Source of the DNA: Bradyrhizobiaceae bacterium
Lineage (GTDB): Bacteria; Bacteroidota; Ignavibacteria; Kapaibacteriales; Kapaibacteriaceae
Assembly (NCBI GenBank): GCA_024103135.1
Contig: JAGFIZ010000102.1
Location: forward strand, 21,365-85,364
DNA length: 64,000 bases
Direction: 5' to 3'
This document shows positions 36,301-45,300 of the stretch, one piece after another; position 1 is the stretch's first letter, and every line of letters starts with the position of its first letter. Both the position numbers and the translations under genes were made by a program. Under the pieces are notes generated by a model. The model ran no database searches, had not been told where the DNA came from, and saw only the letters and a program-made list of their open reading frames with translations.

Positions 36301-39300
36301 GCTATGACGAAGCAAGCACGGATCGCTGGGCATATCATACTGGGTATGCTGGAGCTGTGAAAAGATCTAACTATGCCCCCTACGTACCTCAGGTGCCGGA
36401 CGGCTTCGATCCGGCTGCATGGAATCTGAAGTCGATTACGTTGCCATCGGGAGGCAGGATTCTAATTCAGTACGAACAGACAGATTACCTGTACGTGCAG
36501 GACCAGATCGCTACGGCAATGACTCCGCTTACGTTAGTCAATAATGACGACAATTATGTAGAAGTCAACGTTAAGAAGATTGGAGTAGCAGCAGACAAGA
36601 TTGATCAGTACGCAACAATGCTCAGGTCGTATGTCAAGGATAGACGGCTAAACCTTAGAGCGCTGTATCAATTTCAGAATTGCGCTCCATATGTTGGGAC
36701 AACGTTCCCAACGGATCGTCCTGTAGACTTTGTCTCTTGTTACCTCAATTCACAGAATGTTGAAGTTGTTAATGACTCGACGATTAGAGTAAGCTTCAAT
36801 TCAGATCAAACACCACACGACGCAGCCGTGGATTACGCTCGCGCAAACCGGGCAAAGGACTATGACTGTAGTGGCAAGTCGCGAGTGAGTATGGACAAGA
36901 TCAAAGAGATCGAGTTCTGGGGAGCGTTTGTCGCAAACTTGCTCCCATTGTCCCAGATACTTCAACAGTTTCAGGTTCCACCAACCCAACCGATTCTTCA
37001 ATTCAGCTACCTACGATTGCCTGTTCTTAAAGGCAAACTGGGTGGAGGAATTCGAGTTAAACGATTGCTGATGTATGATAAGGGGCTTGAGGCAGGCGAT
37101 GAAGTGTTGTATGGCACAGAGTATATCTACAAGAAGTGGCAAGAAGTTGGTGGCGTGAACACGCTGGTCAGTAGTGGCGTAGCATCGAATGAGCCTAACC
37201 CTGGCCGCGAAGAGAACTGCCTTGTTCAACCAATCAAACAAAGGGAGACCCAAGACCTCCTTGAGGAGATTCTGTACGGGGCTGATTTGGACAAGTTTGA
37301 GGGTCCATTGTGCGAGTCGTGTCTACCTTCTCCTGGCATAACTCATTCACAAGTGGTGATGCAGTCAATCAATGATGGCGTTACAAACACCGGGCATACA
37401 ATTGCGAGTTTCTGGACCTGGCAAGACCACCCGGTGTCGATTGCGTGGACTACAGTCGAAAAGGATGCAATCGTCCCGATACCAGTCATCGACTTCCTGA
37501 GCTCAATATCTACCGAAAAGTTCTTCTCGTCCCAAGGATATGCAATCATTATTCCGGGAATGAACGCAAGACAAAAGTCAACCATCCAATGCCAGGGTAG
37601 ATTCAGTACATCACAACCGGAGTCTCCAAGTACAGTAGCAACGATTGAGTACGAGTACTTTAAAACAGGTGAAGGAATCCCGGTTCTGGACAGTGGAGTC
37701 TTTGGTGGGATATCACTTCAGAAACTTGGACGTGAGGAACAGATAACTCTGGAGAATCGGATTGTCACGGACAGGACTGAACTGTCTACGATTTCCATCG
37801 ATGCTGGAATAAACTTTCCTAGCCTGGCCTTGCTTTTCCCGACGCCGTTTTTCACAGGGGCGTATACCTACTCCTTGAACGACAAGGCATGTGCCATGAG
37901 TGTTGTAACGAAGGTGATTTCCTACCCGGCTGTTGTAAAGAGAGTGATTCAAGAACATAGAGGTGTACGCCAGGTTACAGAGAATGTGGCCTTCAATCCT
38001 GAAACGGGCAGACCAGCAATAACCATGACCTATGACGCATTCAACAAGAAGGATCTGCAGCAGTCAACAGGTCACATAGGTACGCTCACACAGATCGAAG
38101 TACCGGGGTCTGCTGTGTACGCGCAGCTTGGGCAGATGGCTGCCAATGATCGCATGTATACGCGCCTCGTGTCTTACGAAAGAATTTTACCTGACAGTTT
38201 CAAACTCAAATTCCCTGTCAACCCAGTAAACAGACACTGGTTGGGAGACCTAGTGCATGTTCGAGCGAATGCGGTTTTTAAAGCAATTGGTCATGTGACA
38301 CGGATTTCCGGAGACACCGTCTTTTGTAAAACAGTTTCATGGAGTGCGATCGCTAGCCCAGTGCCAGCGACTGGAAATGCAACTGTTGAACTACTTCGGT
38401 CGGGGAGGAAGAACTATCTGACACAAACGGTCGGGTCAGTTGTTGCGTATGGGCTCGACTCAGCATTCTTTGCAAACACCACTAGTATCCTCAACGATGC
38501 GGATGGCATCATTAGTGCGTCAGCCTCGATCCTTACAGAAAACTGGCCGATAGATCAGGCTGAGTATGGAACGGTCAGCGGTACAAACCCAAACAGCTTT
38601 GAAAAGGGAAATCGAGGTAGGTGGGCTCCATCGAGTAATTGGGTCTACTCTGATTCTACACTGGGTTCCACACAAGGTACCCAGAGAATCTATAAGGGTG
38701 GTGTTGTGGCAAGTGCCTGGGCCCCATTCGACTGGAATGCGAGTTCTCAGAATTCCAAATGGATAATGACGGACTCCATAACCAAGTTTGATCCATTCGC
38801 CAATCCCACAGAGTCAAAGAATGCAATCAACGTGTACTCATCAGTTCGGTTTTCACACTCTCAGACCATGCCTTCCATCATCGCTGTTAACGCTCAGCGC
38901 AGTGGCATTCTGTTTCAGAGTTTCGAGGATAGAAGTGGAGTAGACACTTCAGCCGCTCATACAGGTAGACGATCATTGAAGCTGACCGATACTAGTGTGG
39001 CGACGACTATCGACAACATTGACGCTGATGCGCCGAACAATGCAACTGGTGTTGTTGTGCGATTGTGGGTGAAATCAGTAAGCGGCGCAGTAAACGTCAA
39101 GATTGGATCAATTGAAAAAACGCCTGCACAGATAGGCAGATCTGGGGACTGGCGCTTGGTTGAGGCTAAGTTTAGTCCCAGCGATTTCAGCGGGCTAAGT
39201 GCTACAGAAGCCCTATCAGTAAGACCCACGGGTTCGACCCCTGTATGGGTAGATGATGTTAGAATGGTGCCGTTTTCTTCGAAGAGCACCTGCTATGCCT

Positions 39301-39749
39301 ACGATCGCTCTTCCCTGCGTCTGATCGCACAATTCGATGAATCGCACTTTGCAACCATTTATCAGTACGACGGTCAGGGCCGACTTACACGTCTCGTTAA
39401 AGAGACTGAGCGCGGAATAAAGACTGTCAAGGATGGCTCATACCATCAACCCCTCGTTGAACGCCATGAGTGTACTGGCGACAATGCTGTTGCATATTTC
39501 TCAGTCATGAAACGGTTCGGGAATATGGGAATCAGCAGAGTAGGATCTATACTTAACGATGGTGTTCAGAAGCTCATTCCAACTAACAGCAGTCCAGGCA
39601 GTTTGGAAGGTCAATTCGATGTTCTTGAAATGAACATTGGGATTGACTCAACAAGCACGTCGATCTTTGGCAGGCGGGTGGATACGTTGCTTATTCCTAA
39701 GCAACAAAAGCAGGAAAAAGTTGGCGAGGTAGGAAGGGGGCCGAAGTAA
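33381..39749 (+). CDS. Giant SpvB/RHS-type surface protein without a toxin tip
   Basis: A protein of 2122 aa from ATG 33381, overlapping the preceding stop by 4 nt; a longer in-frame start at 33324 lies inside the previous gene. The signal peptide is long (LALVLGLSMVAEMVAPAAVF then A). The N-terminus (VDPASGGFTYNLPVVQIPGP, GGYALSLSYHSGVRP, GWTLNPGAINRSVQG) is the SpvB/TcB-like start seen in Bacteroidota RHS proteins. The middle is a long beta-rich region. At about residues 1860-1975 a carbohydrate-binding-like beta sandwich is seen (TSVATTIDNIDADAPNNATG, VWVDDVRMVPF). Short YD repeats follow (IYQYDGQGRLTRLVKETERG). The end (KQQKQEKVGEVGRGPK) has no RHS core boundary or effector domain. It may act as a cocoon or scaffold for the second RHS protein encoded downstream. 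Confidence 0.8.
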   Translation: MNIFRIRNRRVFRTLALVLGLSMVAEMVAPAAVFAITSGPSQPDFASFEPVATTNMVDPASGGFTYNLPVVQIPGPGGGYALSLSYHSGVRPTDDASWVGYGWTLNPGAINRSVQGVPDDFSGQNVKTFYKGPADETIAAGYDVSFEAFSIDVVKLSVGYSKMVRFNNYRGLSFSEGLTTNIAGYGTLSYQADGHTGKFGISISPMPLLGEIAQFGISQMESILSTADPSGSLGGFQLAKSVAVGLARNAVSATSSLASGYTVQLLSPRILATSSPQFSSDCFKVGIRAKIALVPIVPGEIGPSAGFEGSYTVQRPSDHVTNQAYGIMYQGRTERLSAQAKSSVVYDYSTDRENPYTDRDLYLHAPFSTPDSYNLTGESLAGSFQAHNRKLGIVHPPQRSSVTNMHDIDARVSIGFATGGGGSGTKGKQESKVRPWSDPDTIRFASATDTMESWYDGEPVFFRFTGDLGGKVGWTESDDAVRVPASRNGPNYDGLGIDTLMNDGARSGRSSNISYVTNREMYAHYSLGKLRRAYTPISKMMEHVDRSEACLADLVGEFTVTNESGVTYTYGLPVFARNEKNLQYGVAGSWGDAFKTHPKKEQSHHSNAPTVNGQVREDPYVSTYLLTQILSSDYVDRTDNGPSSDDFGSYTVFSYQRCAGTYLKEMDPATSHQWYRWRTPYTGQYYQPGRMLDNKLAGDYKDDRGIVSSGEKEVYFLESIQTKTHTAVFVTNKTNFEANGVSGAMTISGSQRERLDAYEAYNPPEVMPESELEKVSASDPGKIQTGYDGIWNSEFAGRYYDGKVMTPDKVVSGVKANKNRYLERIELWSMDSTGVFNELLQTARFEYDYSTMMAGTGKWEAYDSIAHVTRHYYSPPTDLNSAVGLTLHNLWPETAETAVGLYRYGKLTLRRVWFEYGGVKSARISPYEFDYRNPPKSEFASHITDKYGAVFDGYPESPPTLDSTGWLIDKENPSYDEASTDRWAYHTGYAGAVKRSNYAPYVPQVPDGFDPAAWNLKSITLPSGGRILIQYEQTDYLYVQDQIATAMTPLTLVNNDDNYVEVNVKKIGVAADKIDQYATMLRSYVKDRRLNLRALYQFQNCAPYVGTTFPTDRPVDFVSCYLNSQNVEVVNDSTIRVSFNSDQTPHDAAVDYARANRAKDYDCSGKSRVSMDKIKEIEFWGAFVANLLPLSQILQQFQVPPTQPILQFSYLRLPVLKGKLGGGIRVKRLLMYDKGLEAGDEVLYGTEYIYKKWQEVGGVNTLVSSGVASNEPNPGREENCLVQPIKQRETQDLLEEILYGADLDKFEGPLCESCLPSPGITHSQVVMQSINDGVTNTGHTIASFWTWQDHPVSIAWTTVEKDAIVPIPVIDFLSSISTEKFFSSQGYAIIIPGMNARQKSTIQCQGRFSTSQPESPSTVATIEYEYFKTGEGIPVLDSGVFGGISLQKLGREEQITLENRIVTDRTELSTISIDAGINFPSLALLFPTPFFTGAYTYSLNDKACAMSVVTKVISYPAVVKRVIQEHRGVRQVTENVAFNPETGRPAITMTYDAFNKKDLQQSTGHIGTLTQIEVPGSAVYAQLGQMAANDRMYTRLVSYERILPDSFKLKFPVNPVNRHWLGDLVHVRANAVFKAIGHVTRISGDTVFCKTVSWSAIASPVPATGNATVELLRSGRKNYLTQTVGSVVAYGLDSAFFANTTSILNDADGIISASASILTENWPIDQAEYGTVSGTNPNSFEKGNRGRWAPSSNWVYSDSTLGSTQGTQRIYKGGVVASAWAPFDWNASSQNSKWIMTDSITKFDPFANPTESKNAINVYSSVRFSHSQTMPSIIAVNAQRSGILFQSFEDRSGVDTSAAHTGRRSLKLTDTSVATTIDNIDADAPNNATGVVVRLWVKSVSGAVNVKIGSIEKTPAQIGRSGDWRLVEAKFSPSDFSGLSATEALSVRPTGSTPVWVDDVRMVPFSSKSTCYAYDRSSLRLIAQFDESHFATIYQYDGQGRLTRLVKETERGIKTVKDGSYHQPLVERHECTGDNAVAYFSVMKRFGNMGISRVGSILNDGVQKLIPTNSSPGSLEGQFDVLEMNIGIDSTSTSIFGRRVDTLLIPKQQKQEKVGEVGRGPK

Positions 39750-40495
39750 TGAGAGCCGTCAACCTGCAAGTGCTTCTACTACAGATATGCCTTGCTTTAG
39801 TGCTTCCTGGCACGCTGATCGCCCAGGGAATCAATCTTGATTGTGATGTCTGTGCTCCACCCGACACGCTTCATCATCCTAACACGTGGTTCCAGACCAC
39901 GATAGCTATTGGAAGTGGTTGCGCGGTCCAAGTGCATTATTCTACCAACAAGTGCATGCCTAGCGGATGTCATGTGCTGAACATTGATCGCATGTCATTC
40001 ATTGGCGAAGGATGTGTGTTGTATTGTCCATGGGAGTTGTTCGCATTGGTGGTTGGCACCATGATCACAGACAACACCATCAACTTTCCGTTCGATTCTC
40101 TCGCGGAAAAGGAATGCCTATTACTGGCGCAGCCAAGATGCTGGCGGAGACACTCCGGATATGATACATGTTTTATCTCGGAGAACTATTATGAGCGGTA
40201 CATTCCTTGTGACATGGACGAGTGCTGTTTCATGAAGATTGAACTATCTCCAGATGGCTGTGGTCAATGGTTGTTGGCCGACGTTGACACAAGCGTAGTG
40301 CATGATTATTACGGTTCAGAAGTGTGGGAAGCGCAAATGGGGACCGAACCTTGCGATGTGTGTATGAATCCGGGTCCACCCATACCGAATCCAGCTGCTC
40401 CGGCAGATTGCCGTGACGATCACGTTTGCTATTGGAGCTGCAAGCAAGATCTGGTGAAAAGATTCTTGACCATGCAAAGAAAGTTCGTCAAGTGA
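39749..40495 (+). CDS. Cys-rich secreted protein, paralogue of the operon's first product
   Basis: A protein of 248 aa whose ATG shares a base with the preceding stop (TAATG). The signal peptide ends PGTLIAQ. The Cys pattern aligns with residues 25-200 of the protein at 29217: SGCAVQVHYSTNKC against GGCTVRVWYSWRIAC, PRCWRRHSGYDTC against GQCWRRDTVDC, and DECCFMKIEL against PSCCLVRYEV. It has no T9SS sorting domain; the C-terminus is basic (KQDLVKRFLTMQRKFVK). It should therefore stay in the periplasm or leave by another route. The domain is unknown, and the shared CWRR and CC motifs may define a new disulphide-rich family. Confidence 0.65.
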   Translation: MRAVNLQVLLLQICLALVLPGTLIAQGINLDCDVCAPPDTLHHPNTWFQTTIAIGSGCAVQVHYSTNKCMPSGCHVLNIDRMSFIGEGCVLYCPWELFALVVGTMITDNTINFPFDSLAEKECLLLAQPRCWRRHSGYDTCFISENYYERYIPCDMDECCFMKIELSPDGCGQWLLADVDTSVVHDYYGSEVWEAQMGTEPCDVCMNPGPPIPNPAAPADCRDDHVCYWSCKQDLVKRFLTMQRKFVK

Positions 40496-41202
40496 ACGCC
40501 AACCTATCGATATCGGTTCTCGTAGCCGTGGTATTAACTACGTGCGGACAGATTGTATATGCCGGAAACGCAATTGACGACATAAGGGAGTCGCTTAAGC
40601 ACTATGAGGCAATGGTTAAGCGAGGCCGATCCGGATGTGGTCGAATCAAGGCAGTGATGATTACAGAGTCTCGCAAATCAAAGGTAGATAGTGTGGAAGT
40701 CTGCATCACCACGTCCAACGATGCAACTGAAGTCAAGACGGGTTCGTCCATCGTGCGCTCAACGAGCAAGAAGCTCGTAGCCGTATACCCTGCAGCTAAA
40801 AAGATTCTGATCAAGTCCAACTACTCAACTGGACCCGAATTGGAAGGGGCGGCCACGTTAAACAAGATGACATCGGTTCTCCTTGGTGGCTGTAAGGTAG
40901 AAAGCGATGTGATCTCTGGTAAGAGCAGACGTGTTGTAGCTGTCATTTCAGGCACAAAAGGTAAGCCTGCCAACATCCAGAGCATTGTGTTCATCCTAGA
41001 TGCAACAAGCAATCGACTTGTTGAAGCAACGATGACCTATCGCGAAAACCAACCATTGGCTCGGGCAACACTTAAATACACTGAAGTAAGCGTTGACATA
41101 CGATCACCAGAGTTTGCTACTGGCAGGCTCGACGTTGGAATTCTTGACGGCAAAGGGAAACCCGAGAGATCCTACGCCGGATATGAGATTGTCACGAATT
41201 AA
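40492..41202 (+). CDS. LolA-like periplasmic protein
   Basis: A protein of 236 aa from GTG 40492, overlapping the preceding stop (GTGA); the frame is open further upstream but that part lies in the previous gene. The signal peptide ends GQIVYAG. The mature protein shows the strand pattern of LolA/LolB-type lipid-binding folds: SKKLVAVYPAAKKILIKSNY, then KVESDVISGKSRRVVAVISG, and SIVFILDATSNRLVEATMTY. Pattern similarity is moderate and no lipid-binding residue can be pinned down. A role in carrying a lipidated or hydrophobic partner through the periplasm would suit its place next to a lipoprotein gene and large RHS genes. Confidence 0.5.
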   Translation: MNANLSISVLVAVVLTTCGQIVYAGNAIDDIRESLKHYEAMVKRGRSGCGRIKAVMITESRKSKVDSVEVCITTSNDATEVKTGSSIVRSTSKKLVAVYPAAKKILIKSNYSTGPELEGAATLNKMTSVLLGGCKVESDVISGKSRRVVAVISGTKGKPANIQSIVFILDATSNRLVEATMTYRENQPLARATLKYTEVSVDIRSPEFATGRLDVGILDGKGKPERSYAGYEIVTN

Positions 41203-41220
41203 CAAGAACGGACTACCTGA

Positions 41221-42342
41221 ATGCAACGGAACCATTTGACTACGAACCAGACATTGCTGTTCACATTATTACTCATGTGCACTGGACTATATCTGACTGG
41301 TTGCAGTAGTAACCCAGACGATCCGGGTGGAAATCCACCTCCTACAAATGCCGGAACAATGGTTGTGAAGGTTCTGGACTACCACGGCAACCCGATTAGC
41401 TCGGCCATGGTGAATATCCAGGGAACGGATGTCTCTGTAGATGGTAACGGACTAGTGACCTACCAGGCAAAAACTGTCCCGGAATATGTAGAAGTCAAGG
41501 TTCACAAGTCAGGGTGGATGTTTACACCGGATTCGTTGAAAAATCTGATCGAAGCTAACGACAAGGATACCATCACCATTCGTGGTGAGCAGCCGTCGGA
41601 CCCGTTGTTTGTTGACATGGTTATAGTGTCTGCAGGTACCTTCATTATGGGGTCAGACTCAACCTTTGACCGTACGGAGAATTCAAGACCGACATATGAA
41701 GCAACCATTACGAGGGCATACTACATTGGAAAGTTCGAAGTAACTGAGAAGTTATGGAGAGCGGTAATGGGAAGTGACTCAAAGTCTACAGGATGTGATA
41801 ACTGCCCAGCGGTTGGAGTTACTTATATGGATGCGATAACCTTCTGCAATGAACTTTCCCGAAAAAAGGGGTTAGAGCCTCCCTATACAATCAGCGGACC
41901 ATATGTTTCATGGAATGATGCAGCAGATGGATTCAGATTACCAACCGATTGTGAATGGGAGTTTGCCGCAAAAGGTAACCTGACCACTGCATGGTATCGA
42001 GGCTCATATGGTGACTGGGCTGAGTTGAACAAGATTTCCTGGACAGGAGACAACTCGGGTAATACTAAACATGAGGTGGGGTTACTGGAACCAAATGCGA
42101 GAGGCATGTTTGATGTACTTGGGAATGCAGATGAGTGGGCATGGGATTGGTATGCAGATCCAAACTCAGACGCGAAAACTGATTACAAAGGACCATCATC
42201 AGGTGAGCGGAGAATATTGAAAGGCGCATCCTTTCTAACTGGTCAAGGTGGCCATTTCTTGTACAAACGCACCGGAACACCACCAGTGCCAACTAACTCA
42301 ATATTGCCTGGTGCTGGGTTGCGTTTAATACGGAGACCGTAG
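41221..42342 (+). CDS. SUMF1/formylglycine-generating-enzyme-domain lipoprotein
   Basis: A protein of 373 aa. The signal peptide ends with lipobox LTGC (C28 as lipid site), followed by a Pro/Asp linker and a short carboxypeptidase-regulatory-like beta domain (GTMVVKVLDYHGNPISSAMV). Residues about 135-373 are an FGE-sulfatase/SUMF1 domain: VSAGTFIMGSDSTF, YYIGKFEVTEKLWRAVMG, GFRLPTDCEWEFAAKG, ARGMFDVLGNADEWAWDWYA and RRILKGASF. The two catalytic cysteines of true FGE are not in their usual C-terminal place, so enzyme activity is doubtful. SUMF1-type lipoproteins also include the T9SS components GldJ and GldK, so this may be a structural envelope part specific to the RHS locus. It is 18 nt after the previous gene. 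Confidence 0.82.
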   Translation: MQRNHLTTNQTLLFTLLLMCTGLYLTGCSSNPDDPGGNPPPTNAGTMVVKVLDYHGNPISSAMVNIQGTDVSVDGNGLVTYQAKTVPEYVEVKVHKSGWMFTPDSLKNLIEANDKDTITIRGEQPSDPLFVDMVIVSAGTFIMGSDSTFDRTENSRPTYEATITRAYYIGKFEVTEKLWRAVMGSDSKSTGCDNCPAVGVTYMDAITFCNELSRKKGLEPPYTISGPYVSWNDAADGFRLPTDCEWEFAAKGNLTTAWYRGSYGDWAELNKISWTGDNSGNTKHEVGLLEPNARGMFDVLGNADEWAWDWYADPNSDAKTDYKGPSSGERRILKGASFLTGQGGHFLYKRTGTPPVPTNSILPGAGLRLIRRP

Positions 42343-42344
42343 TC

Positions 42345-45300
42345 ATGCTTAAGAATGCAGCTTGGAATAGCTACGTGACCGGATACTTCCTGTATACCAC
42401 CAAGGCATGTATGCTGGTGGTTGTCAGCATCTTCATGCTTTCACAGCCGCTAACGGCACAAAAAAGCTCGGAAACAATTCAAGAGTATTACACGCAAACG
42501 CGCACCACTTTTGATAAGAGGGAAGGATTAGTTTTACAGCTGGACTCAGCATGCGGGTTGAATCTAAGCGCAAATCCTAGACCGGATTATTGTGCAGATA
42601 GATGCATTTCGAAAGCCTTTCTCCGAATCTCTTTTGGATGTACAGGACTAAACAGACGATTTGTTTCACCAGATTCAAACTGGTCTGCATCACTCTTGGC
42701 TAGCATAATCGTTCGCGATGAAGGTAACTATCTTATAGGTGACCTTTGTGACACTATTTCACTAACCCTTAGTTCGGATTCAATTGTCAGCAAACCTGTC
42801 GCTGTATACCAAAGGGACGTAACAAACTATCTTGAGTTGGCCTGTGAAGAGGGGCTAGAAGATGGTTTTGATAGCGTGCTTGTCACAGTGCTTGGGCTGG
42901 ACTCATCCGGTGTTCCTCATGTTGACGACTCGCTGTGGCTAGAGGTAGAAGTAATTGAAGTTGAGTCGATTGGCGGCCGCAAAGGCAGCTCTAGCTTGGC
43001 AGATTGTTCTGTCTCGTCGAATATCATGATTGAACCATATGACGTCTCAGCGGTAAACCCAACCACTTTATTCTGGGAGACCGTTGATTGCCCAAACGAC
43101 TCGTTTCCTAATTATCAAGTTCAGATTGTACGACTGTTTAACTACGATACCACATACCAGTATACCGATTCGACCATCAAGACGAAGATTGACTGGACGA
43201 ATGCACTAACCGTCGAGACGTATGGTCCGCAGATGGATCTTACGCTTACGCTTTCTGAAGGCACAGGCTTCTACGCTTGGCGAGTACGACCAATAGGCAA
43301 TATGTATCCAAACTCCGTTGGCCATGAGTTGAATTGGGGTTGTTGGTCAACAGCGCCACCAAATGGACTTGCAGACCTGCTGGTAACTGTTGGTGTTGGT
43401 GGAGTAGAGATATCCGGTCATGAAGAGTGGGAACCGTGCGTGTTCTACTATGAACAGTTTGACGATACTCTAAACTGGAATCATGTCAGGACCTGGGTTG
43501 AAGGACTCGACGGCCGTCCAGGTATGGGTGAGTTAATCACCTATGCAAACGGCCTCGGTAGACCAAGACAAGTTCAAGTCTTCGACCATCAAACAGATAA
43601 CATCTTAGCCAGTGTAACGGCGTATGACTTTGAAGGCAGAGGTCAACTTACGTCAATGTCAGCCCCAATTTCCACGGGTCACTTTGGATATAGGACTGAC
43701 GTGTTTGATGGGAGTGGTGGAGCCCCCTACCGAGCCTCGGACTTCGACGTTTCGGCGAGTACTGTGGGTACGGCCGCCGGTAGTATCTCTAGCTATTGGT
43801 CAGGCAGCAACCCGGATACTACGATTCCTTCTGCCGAAGGGTATCCATTTTCACGTTCGCTTGTCACGGCTGATCCATTAGGAGAGCCACGAGAAGAGAG
43901 TGGACCGGGGTCTGTACTTAAGATCAATGCAGGGCACACAACACTGCACTACCTTGCATCACCAGCAGATAAGGAGTTGGTATCAATCTTTGGTGACGAG
44001 GCACCTGATGTAGCGTCTGTACTTAAGAAGGTGACGGTTGATCCAAATGGTGTTTCAAGTGTGGCATACGTAGATCATCTTGGTAGGACAATAGCAACAT
44101 GTTTAGAGCGGAAGGCTGCTCCACCGGCGGCAATGTTGGAGTTGGACGACAACGACTCTGTAAATCAATTATCAATGATCACATCGATATCCAAGGGCAT
44201 AAGCATTATTCCGGGGATTATCACCAATACAAAGACGTTCTTGCTTGCGGATGCGATGTGGGTGAGGCTAGACTATTCATTAAAAAAACAAACTGTAGAT
44301 GTCGAGTGCGCACAACTGTGTTTTAGCTGCGACTATGAGACACGTATGCGTCTGGTGAATGATGTTAGTGGAGCCGAACTCTGGTCAGATACAGTTCTCT
44401 ACATTCCCACATCTTGTTCGCCGGAGAACGACTCGCTGGTGATGGAAACAGACTCGATTTATTTAACGCCAGGCCGGTATCGCATGGAGCGGGCAATACG
44501 CACGGCATTGCCGGATACAACTACACTTGAAGGTGAAAACGTAATTCGAACCAAAAGAGACAAACACGTAGACAGTGCACGGGCGTTGTTCTACGCGGAG
44601 GGGCAGGAGCTCATTGACTCGTTGTTTGGAGCTGACCAGATTGAGAGGTACTACAACAATCAAACTGATGATGGGAAGCTACAAGACACTATGCTTGCGA
44701 AGTACCTAGAGTTTTACGCAGCACTGGATGTCACGAAACAAGTATCAGTAGGAGCGTGCTGTACCATTACGCTACCTCAATCACCTTGCGCTACCGGTTG
44801 CGGAGACACGTTGTTTGAATGGGAGGACTTCATTTACGAAAAGTGGGGAACTGTTTACGGCACTGACCTTGAAGACTATTTCTGGGTAGGTGGGGACACT
44901 ACTGAACCAACCTTCGACTATCCATCTCCTGCTGGCAGCTTTGATACGCTTATTAAAAGTATGGTTGTGGAAGGGGGCTATAGTTGCGCAGATTTATGGG
45001 GTTGTTTCGAGGGCCTGGTTCAACAGTTCGATCGGGTTGCGTTTGAGGAATTGGAAGACGGCACAATTCGCAAGCGTGCGAACTTTGATTTTTATGAGAG
45101 GTTTCTAGCATGCGCTGGCAAGAAACTGTGCAACTTCTCCACAACTCCAACAGGTCCAACGGGCTATCGCACGCGAGGCTGGAAATACTACTACGCCGAC
45201 ACCAATGACACCGAAACAAAGCAAAGACTGTACTCGCTTGAATACAATCCCAGTGACACAACTGGTGCATGGTTCTGCGGTCAGGCCGAAACTGATAGCC

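Noticed and set aside
41221..42342. Active formylglycine-generating enzyme
   Set aside because: The SUMF1 fold is clear, but the C-terminal catalytic cysteines are not in place and no sulfatase gene is nearby.
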